From Moorella sp. Hama-1 (GTDB lineage: Bacteria > Bacillota > DSM-521 > Neomoorellales > Neomoorellaceae), in the NCBI RefSeq assembly GCF_023734095.1, contig NZ_AP024620.1:3158501-3222500 (forward strand): a stretch of 64,000 nt of DNA, in the 5' to 3' direction. The translations under genes were made by a program, and so were the position numbers. Each line of letters opens with the position of its first letter. Position 1 is the stretch's first letter. Positions 58,516 through 64,000 of the stretch are shown one piece after another. The notes under the pieces are model-generated. The model worked only from the letters and a program-made list of their open reading frames with translations. It did not search any database and had not been told where the DNA came from.

Positions 58516-60459
58516 TCAGGAAATATCCTCCCTCAACTTCCGCCATAGGGTCGAGCGACTCACCCCCAGCAATTCCGCCGCGCGGGTTTTATTCCCCCGG
58601 GTCTGCCGCAGGGCTTCCAGGATAACCTCCTTCTCCAGGTTGCCAATCTCCTTTTTCAGATCGTCTTTACGTTCGCCCGCCCGGAGACTTTCCCGGGCTT
58701 TACTCTTGGCCGGCTCACTATAAAATCCCTGCTGAAGGACCATATCTATCAGTTCTTTCACCTGATGTTCGCTCAGATTAGACGCCAGGGCCAGGGCCAT
58801 AATCCTTTCGGCAATGTTTTGTAGCTCCCGCACGTTACCGGGCCAGGGGTAGGCAGGAAGGTGCAATAATATCTCCCGGGCAATTACCGGCGCGTAACGG
58901 GCCAGGGCCCGGTTGGCTTTAAAAAGCATGTCCCTTAAGAGAACCGGGATATCCTCCTTGCGTTCCCGTAGGGGTGGCAAATGGAGGGGCAAGACATTCA
59001 AACGGTAATAAAGATCCGCACGGAAGGTTCCCTCCCGGACTGCCGCCAGTAAATCGCGGTTGGTGGCGGCGACTACCCGGACATCAACAGGGATGGTGTA
59101 CTGGCCGCCCACCCGCATAATCTCCTTTTGCTGGAGAACACGCAATAGTTTAATCTGGATAGCCTGAGAGATGTCGCCGATTTCATCCAGGAACATGGTC
59201 CCTCCGTGGGCCAGTTCAAAGAGCCCCGGCTTGCCGCTCTTCCTGGCCCCGGTGAAAGCCCCCTCTTCATAACCAAAAAGCTCGCTTTCCAGAAGGTTCT
59301 CCGGCACAGCGGCGCAGTTGATGGCGACAAAGGGCTGGCCCTGTCTCTGGCTGGCATTATGGATGGCCTGGGCAAAGAGCTCTTTGCCAGTGCCGGTTTC
59401 ACCCATAATGAGGATCGTGGCTTCGGAACGAGCGTATTGCCTGGCCTGGGCGATTGTCTGCTGGATGGCCTGGGATTCACCGACGATCTCCGCAAAGGTC
59501 GTCTTGGCTTCCAATCCCTCCCGGCGGGCCTTGAGGCGAATCTGGTGCTCGGCTTTCTGAATAGTTACGATATCATGCAAAGTAGCCACCGCACCCCGGG
59601 GCTCTCCCCGCACGATAACCGGTACTTTATTAACCATGACATCTTTGTCCTTGATTCTTTCTAGCTGGTTAAATAGACCCCGGTCGCTGGTAATCATCTC
59701 TTCCAGCTTTAACTGTGGGACAATCTCCCGTACCGGGCGGCCGGTAGCTCCCTGGGAACTGATGCCGGTAATCATCTCGGCGGCCGGGTTGAAGGCGGTA
59801 ATAATCCCCTGCTGGTCGCAGGCGATAATCCCATCGCAGGCAAAATCGAGGATGGCCTGGACGCGCTGGGTTTTCTCCATCTCCTGGCGTCGCACCCGGG
59901 CCAGTTCCACTGCCCGCTCCAGGGCCTCTAGGACGGCTTTGGGCGTATATACATAAACCGCCTGCAGACCGTGGCGCCGGGCCAGGTCCCAGGCCAGGCT
60001 GGCGCCCACAATCACCACTGGTTGTTCCTGGCGACTGAGTTCATTAAAAAAAGCCTCTCCTTCAGCCGGGGTCTTCAGGGCCACTTGATTGACCGGGAAG
60101 GGGAGAACCTCCTTCAAGTCATTGAGTTCATGAATTATTTCACTAAAATGGACAAAATACACCGTTTCATCACCGGTACGGCTTTGCAGGATTGTTTTCA
60201 GCATATCATAACCCGAGACTGTAACCGCTACTACCGGGGTTTGTAAATTATCCCGGAGCATGCGAGCATTGCCGCCACCGCTGACAAAAACGTCCACCTG
60301 GCCGCTGTCTTCAATCTGCCGAGCCATCTCCAGGGTCGTCTGCTGGTCAAATAGTCCTTCTACCAGCTCGATTTGTGCCTCCCCGCTAATCTGGGACTGC
60401 ACTTCCCGAACAACGTTCGTCAGCTGGCCCCAGCTCACTACCACGACTTTTAGCGCCAT
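58516..60459 (-). CDS. Sigma-54-dependent activator with PrpR-type sensor
   Basis: A 647-residue enhancer-binding protein: PrpR N-terminal sensor fold at about 1-185, PAS domain at about 200-310 ([16 protein letters not shown]), AAA+ domain at about 325-560 with [14 protein letters not shown] (sigma-54 contact) and [11 protein letters not shown], and a Fis-type helix-turn-helix at the end ([18 protein letters not shown]). The start at 60459 follows GGGAGGGAGACGGAC. It most likely activates the adjacent nicotinate operon in response to nicotinate or an intermediate; which ligand is unknown. Confidence 0.92.
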   Translation of the reverse strand: MALKVVVVSWGQLTNVVREVQSQISGEAQIELVEGLFDQQTTLEMARQIEDSGQVDVFVSGGGNARMLRDNLQTPVVAVTVSGYDMLKTILQSRTGDETVYFVHFSEIIHELNDLKEVLPFPVNQVALKTPAEGEAFFNELSRQEQPVVIVGASLAWDLARRHGLQAVYVYTPKAVLEALERAVELARVRRQEMEKTQRVQAILDFACDGIIACDQQGIITAFNPAAEMITGISSQGATGRPVREIVPQLKLEEMITSDRGLFNQLERIKDKDVMVNKVPVIVRGEPRGAVATLHDIVTIQKAEHQIRLKARREGLEAKTTFAEIVGESQAIQQTIAQARQYARSEATILIMGETGTGKELFAQAIHNASQRQGQPFVAINCAAVPENLLESELFGYEEGAFTGARKSGKPGLFELAHGGTMFLDEIGDISQAIQIKLLRVLQQKEIMRVGGQYTIPVDVRVVAATNRDLLAAVREGTFRADLYYRLNVLPLHLPPLRERKEDIPVLLRDMLFKANRALARYAPVIAREILLHLPAYPWPGNVRELQNIAERIMALALASNLSEHQVKELIDMVLQQGFYSEPAKSKARESLRAGERKDDLKKEIGNLEKEVILEALRQTRGNKTRAAELLGVSRSTLWRKLREDIS

Positions 60460-60573
60460 GTCCGTCTCCCTCCCGGATGTCATGCCCTTCGGGGGGCATA
60501 GCTAAGTATTCAGCTTTACCATTGATTTATTCGCCGGGGAAACGTTTTTTCCCTGTATATGCTGAAAACAACT

Positions 60574-60612
60574 TAAAAAGCCCCCGCGTACCGCTACGGA
60601 TCCGGGGGCTAT
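60574..60612 (-). terminator. Terminator after the four-gene oxidoreductase unit
   Basis: AGCCCCCG (60579-60586) pairs with CGGGGGCT (60603-60610), with further inner pairs, followed on the minus strand by TTTTTAAG. It separates the oxidoreductase genes from the activator gene. Confidence 0.88.
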
Positions 60613-60701
60613 TTTACCCTCAAACGCTGAATCGGTGTAAAGTAAGCCTTAAAAAAGTAGGTATCAGTTAACAGTCTCCTCGATTAATGGAAGAATCTAT
60701 C

Positions 60702-60995
60702 TCACTCAAGTGGCTTCAGGCTCTCCATACTCAACGCTCTAATGGGAGGTCGAGGGCGCGGGGGCTCAATTTCCCCGGCATCGTCCTTCTCTTCACTCAA
60801 AACCTGGCGGAGGAGTAAGGTGCAAGTCCGGCCCTGGCATAGACCCATACCCGCCCGGGTGTACCGCCGGATGGCCGCCAGAGAGTTGCATCCGGCCCGA
60901 ACGGCTTCCCTTACCTCGCCGGCAGTAACCTCCTCACAACGGCAAATAATAATGTCATCAGGAATCGGCAACTCGAAAACCTCCCCAGCGTTCAA
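60702..60995 (-). CDS. BFD-type [2Fe-2S] subunit
   Basis: A 97-residue protein with IICRCEEVTAGEVREAV and GLCQGRTC, the CxC...CxxxxC pattern of bacterioferritin-associated-ferredoxin-like domains. In Hcn, opine and hydroxyproline oxidase families this domain is fused to the large subunit; here it is a separate gene that overlaps the flavoprotein gene by 38 nt. It probably carries electrons within a complex. Confidence 0.88.
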   Translation of the reverse strand: MNAGEVFELPIPDDIIICRCEEVTAGEVREAVRAGCNSLAAIRRYTRAGMGLCQGRTCTLLLRQVLSEEKDDAGEIEPPRPRPPIRALSMESLKPLE

Positions 60996-62163
60996 GATAA
61001 TAAGGTACTAACGACGGTGACGTAGCTCCATCCACAATCAATTCGGCCAGGAGGCGGGTGATAATAGGAGTTACTACCAGCGTACTTTTAAAGCCGGAAG
61101 CTAGATAGAGATTGTCGATGCCCGGCACAGGCCCTACAAAGGGTTCATGATCGTAGGTGAAGGGCACCGGGGCAATCCAAGAACGCAGGCACGTCAAGCG
61201 GTTTAAAGCGGGCAGGTAGCCTTGGACGCCTTTAATTATGAGCTGGATGCTGCCGGCATTCACTGTTTGGCGAAAGGCCGGATCAACGGTGCTGACCTGC
61301 CCCAAAATCAAATTACCCCGGGCCGTAGGATTCACGGCCGTCTCGACGGCCTTTAAGCCGTCTATTTTGTCCCATCCCCCGCCACCCAGGGCCCTCCGGG
61401 TGGCTTCCTCTTCCAAAGCCGCCCTCTCTGAATGGACGGTTATAATGGTGTGGCGCAAAAAGCCGGGCACCGGAGCTGTAACTAGGGCTTCGCCGTGGAT
61501 GTAAAACTGGGGTATGTCTAAGGAAAGCATCAGGCCCAAGGAGCGCGTCCATGCCCCTGCCGCCAAAACCACCATTCCGGGCTGCAACACACCGTGATCC
61601 GTTTCCACCTCTGTAACTCGCCCCGCGGTAACTTTAAAACCTAGCACCTCATAGTCCATGCCAAGATAGGCCCCTTGTTCAACCGCCCGGCGGCAGTAAC
61701 CGGCAACCAATTGCAGCGGGTTTACCCGCCCCTGCTCCATATACAGGGCGCCATGTATATTCGCGACATCTAAAGAGGGCTCCTGTTCCTTTACTTCCGC
61801 CGGCGTCAGGAGCGCTACGGGAAAATTGACCCTCTGCAGGTTACCGAGGATTTCCCCGGCTCCTTGGCATTCAGCCTGGTTGCGAATCAGGGCTAATACC
61901 GGACAATTTTCGTATTCTAAATCCCATCCCAATTCTTCGTCTAAATGCCCAAATTCACGAAAACCGGCCAACGCCAACTCGAAACTAAAGCCCGGCTTGC
62001 AATCCGCCAGCAGCACCATTCCCAAGTTGGCACCCGAAGCGCCCCCCGCCAGCCCGTGTTTGCTCAACATCACCACCCTCAGGCCCCGCCGCGCGAGTTG
62101 CCAGGTCAGGGCCGCCCCTATCATCCCCCCGCCGATGACCAGGACATCCGGTTTTTTAACCAA
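60958..62163 (-). CDS. DAO-family FAD oxidoreductase subunit
   Basis: A 401-residue flavoprotein of the D-amino-acid oxidase/glycine oxidase fold: dinucleotide-binding VLVIGGGMIGAALTWQLARR at the start and LYLASGFKSTLVVTP near the end where the flavin tail binds. It resembles the beta subunits of hydrogen-cyanide synthase, opine oxidase and D-hydroxyproline dehydrogenase. The substrate, probably an amino or imino acid, cannot be told. Confidence 0.88.
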   Translation of the reverse strand: MVKKPDVLVIGGGMIGAALTWQLARRGLRVVMLSKHGLAGGASGANLGMVLLADCKPGFSFELALAGFREFGHLDEELGWDLEYENCPVLALIRNQAECQGAGEILGNLQRVNFPVALLTPAEVKEQEPSLDVANIHGALYMEQGRVNPLQLVAGYCRRAVEQGAYLGMDYEVLGFKVTAGRVTEVETDHGVLQPGMVVLAAGAWTRSLGLMLSLDIPQFYIHGEALVTAPVPGFLRHTIITVHSERAALEEEATRRALGGGGWDKIDGLKAVETAVNPTARGNLILGQVSTVDPAFRQTVNAGSIQLIIKGVQGYLPALNRLTCLRSWIAPVPFTYDHEPFVGPVPGIDNLYLASGFKSTLVVTPIITRLLAELIVDGATSPSLVPYYLERWGGFRVADS

Positions 62164-63676
62164 CCTCCACCACCTGTCTCTGCCGCGCTAACCTGCGGGC
62201 TGACGGTGCCATTTCCTTGGGCACTGCCACCGTAACCACGGCCGTACGGTCGTTGGCCGAAGGATTGGTTACCCGCAACACGCGCCCGGTACAAACTTCG
62301 CGCCCTTCTCTATCAACCATCTTAACTATTTGGCCTTGCTCCGGCCAAGGTAACATTTCCCACGGCAATGATATCGCCGCCGTATCTTCGGCGTAGTCCA
62401 GGTTCACAACAAAACAGGCCTGGCCGGGACATGCTGCCACGCAACGCCCGCAGCCGTTACATTTGTCCAAATCGACCGCCGGGATATTGGTAATCGGCCG
62501 GCCAACTTTAATGGCTCCCCGCGGGCAGGCCGTTTCACAAGGGTTGCAGGGTATGCCTTCCAGGCACTCAACAATGACTTTAGGGCCCCTCCCTCCTATT
62601 TTTTGCCAAACCCGATCATTTTTCTTATGATTTATGCTAAAATTCCGCCCCCGCAATTCTGCCAGCCCGGCGGTAATAGCCTCAATTCTGCCGGTAGCAG
62701 CTGCCGGCGCTATAAGACCCAGATACTTTGCCGCCGCCACAGCAGCTAGTTTGCCCTCTTCCATGGCGGTGGAGGCTTCCTCGACGCCGGAAGCATCCCC
62801 GGCCACAAAAACGCCCGGCACCCCGGTTTCCAGGGTGGCGTCATACTCGGGGACCCACCCGCCGGCTTCCCGGCTGAAATGCAGCCGGCATCCGGCCATA
62901 GCAGCCAGCTCGTAAGCCGGCGTCAACCCTACCGCCAGGCAAATGGTATCCACCTCAAGCATCTTTTCGCTGCCGGGCACCGGCAGGCCGGAGGATAAGG
63001 CCGCTATTACCGCCCCTTCGACGCTTTCACGCCCGACAGCCTTTAAAATTGTATGGCTGGTCAGTACCGGCACGCCTAAACTCTTAATTTTAGCCGCATG
63101 GACCTCATAGCCCCCGATGTGGGGCTGGGCTTCCACTACGGCAACAACCTCGGCCCCCCCCTGGAGGAGTTGATAGCTGACAATTAAGCCGACATTGCCG
63201 GCTCCTACCATTAAAATCCTTTTGCCCGGCAAAACCCGGTAAATGTTGGCCAAGGTCTGGGCGGCGCCGGCCGTCATCACGCCGGGCAGCGTCCAACCGG
63301 GAAAGGCCAGGGCTTTTTCGTTGGCCCCGGTAGCCAAAATAATAGCCTTCGCCGCCACTGAAACTGAACCCTTGGGGGTAGCAATCCCCAAGACCTTGTC
63401 GGGAAAAATTCCATATGCCACCGCGTCGGTCATTACTTGTATCCCGGCGGCCTGAACGGCCTCAACAAGGCGGGCGGCTATTTTATATCCGCGCACCCCC
63501 GCCCAATGCCCCCGCGAACCAAAAAATTTATGAATCTGTTTGGTCAACTGGCCGCCGAGGGCTTGGTTTTCATCAATCAGCAGGACCCCGGCGCCGAAGC
63601 CAGCCGCCGTAGCGGCGGCAACTAAACCGGCGGGGCCTCCCCCGACTACGGCAATGTCAACGATGCCTGGAAACAA
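62156..63676 (-). CDS. FAD/NAD oxidoreductase subunit with two [4Fe-4S] motifs
   Basis: A 506-residue protein: FAD motif VAVVGGGPAGLVAAATAAGFG, second nucleotide-binding motif RILMVGAGNVGLIVSYQLL, and a GVFVAGDASGVEEAS C-terminal flavin motif, as in HcnB/OoxA alpha subunits. Unlike those, it has a ferredoxin insert at about 375-430 (CNPCETACP and CNGCGRCVAACP) and a short beta domain after it. Overlaps the DAO gene by 8 nt. Confidence 0.88.
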   Translation of the reverse strand: MFPGIVDIAVVGGGPAGLVAAATAAGFGAGVLLIDENQALGGQLTKQIHKFFGSRGHWAGVRGYKIAARLVEAVQAAGIQVMTDAVAYGIFPDKVLGIATPKGSVSVAAKAIILATGANEKALAFPGWTLPGVMTAGAAQTLANIYRVLPGKRILMVGAGNVGLIVSYQLLQGGAEVVAVVEAQPHIGGYEVHAAKIKSLGVPVLTSHTILKAVGRESVEGAVIAALSSGLPVPGSEKMLEVDTICLAVGLTPAYELAAMAGCRLHFSREAGGWVPEYDATLETGVPGVFVAGDASGVEEASTAMEEGKLAAVAAAKYLGLIAPAAATGRIEAITAGLAELRGRNFSINHKKNDRVWQKIGGRGPKVIVECLEGIPCNPCETACPRGAIKVGRPITNIPAVDLDKCNGCGRCVAACPGQACFVVNLDYAEDTAAISLPWEMLPWPEQGQIVKMVDREGREVCTGRVLRVTNPSANDRTAVVTVAVPKEMAPSARRLARQRQVVEVG

Positions 63677-63688
63677 CGCCCAGACCCC

Positions 63689-63982
63689 CTACCCTTGACT
63701 CTTGATCTCCATGCCTTCCCGGACCAAAGTAATACACGAGCGCACATTCTGCTCCCCGTCAACTGTGACGAGACAGTCGGAGCAGCGGCCGATACAGCAA
63801 AAAATTCCCCGCGGCTCTCCCTTTTTATCGGTAAGACGCAGGGCCTTGACGCCGTTCGCCAGCAGGGCGACGGCGATGGGCTCCCCTTCGTGCGCTTCAA
63901 CAGGCCGGCCGTTATAATAGATAGTAACCGTGCGTGGCTGGGGAGCGGGTCCCAGGACGGGATGCTCGTTAATACGCAGCAC
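63689..63982 (-). CDS. [2Fe-2S] subunit (Fer2_4 type)
   Basis: A 97-residue protein with CCIGRCSDCLV and a further Cys in VRSCIT, the pattern of the N-terminal [2Fe-2S] domain of sarcosine-oxidase/HcnA-like enzymes. The GTG start at 63982 follows GGGAGG. The first visible gene of the four-gene unit; others may lie beyond the right edge. Confidence 0.88.
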   Translation of the reverse strand: MLRINEHPVLGPAPQPRTVTIYYNGRPVEAHEGEPIAVALLANGVKALRLTDKKGEPRGIFCCIGRCSDCLVTVDGEQNVRSCITLVREGMEIKSQG

Positions 63983-64000
63983 CGCAATCGCCTCCCATCA

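Overview
The window looks like chromosome of a thermophilic, GC-rich, spore-forming acetogenic Firmicute, most probably Moorella or a close relative. This is inferred from gene content, gene order and protein character; no database comparison was possible. Every confident gene is on the minus strand, so transcription runs from high to low coordinates.

Right edge to 60.6 kb: four overlapping or closely spaced genes encode an oxidoreductase made of a [2Fe-2S] subunit, an FAD/NAD protein with two [4Fe-4S] motifs, a D-amino-acid-oxidase-type flavoprotein and a BFD-type [2Fe-2S] subunit. The substrate is unknown and the unit ends at a clear terminator.

60.5-37.3 kb: a complete nicotinate fermentation locus equivalent to the one characterised in Eubacterium barkeri. 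A sigma-54 activator with a PrpR-type sensor is followed by a near-consensus -24/-12 promoter and then a transporter, four-subunit nicotinate dehydrogenase (ndhFSLM), enamidase, 6-hydroxynicotinate reductase, an ApbE-like UPF0280 protein, a DUF1185 protein, hgd, hmd, mgm, mii, a GlmL/MutL-type ATPase, dml, dmdA, dmdB and a chemoreceptor. Together these would take nicotinate to propionate, pyruvate and ammonia. The reductase of this pathway carries covalent flavin, which makes the adjacent ApbE-like gene a good candidate for its attachment.

37.2-32.5 kb: a PIN toxin-antitoxin pair, then a T-box-controlled DAHP synthase gene (aroF) cut by a 1.94-kb IS1634-like insertion with a perfect 5-bp target duplication, then a hicBA pair.

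32.4-1 kb: a housekeeping block whose order resembles Bacillus subtilis: DUF1934-argS-pyrG-(femAB, alr)-spo0F-fba-fsa-rho-M23 peptidase-rpmE-DUF1385-prfA-prmC-sua5-mntP-arginine phosphatase-rpiB-DUF436-glyA-dCMP deaminase-mazG-wecB-atpZIBEFHAGDC-ywmB-murA. spo0F has an excellent sigma-H promoter.

A family of about 240-bp nested palindromes lies in three gene junctions (glyA, prfA and dmdA/dmdB), with a core-deleted remnant between argS and pyrG. Its outer stem varies in sequence between copies but stays complementary. It is the least explained structure in the window.
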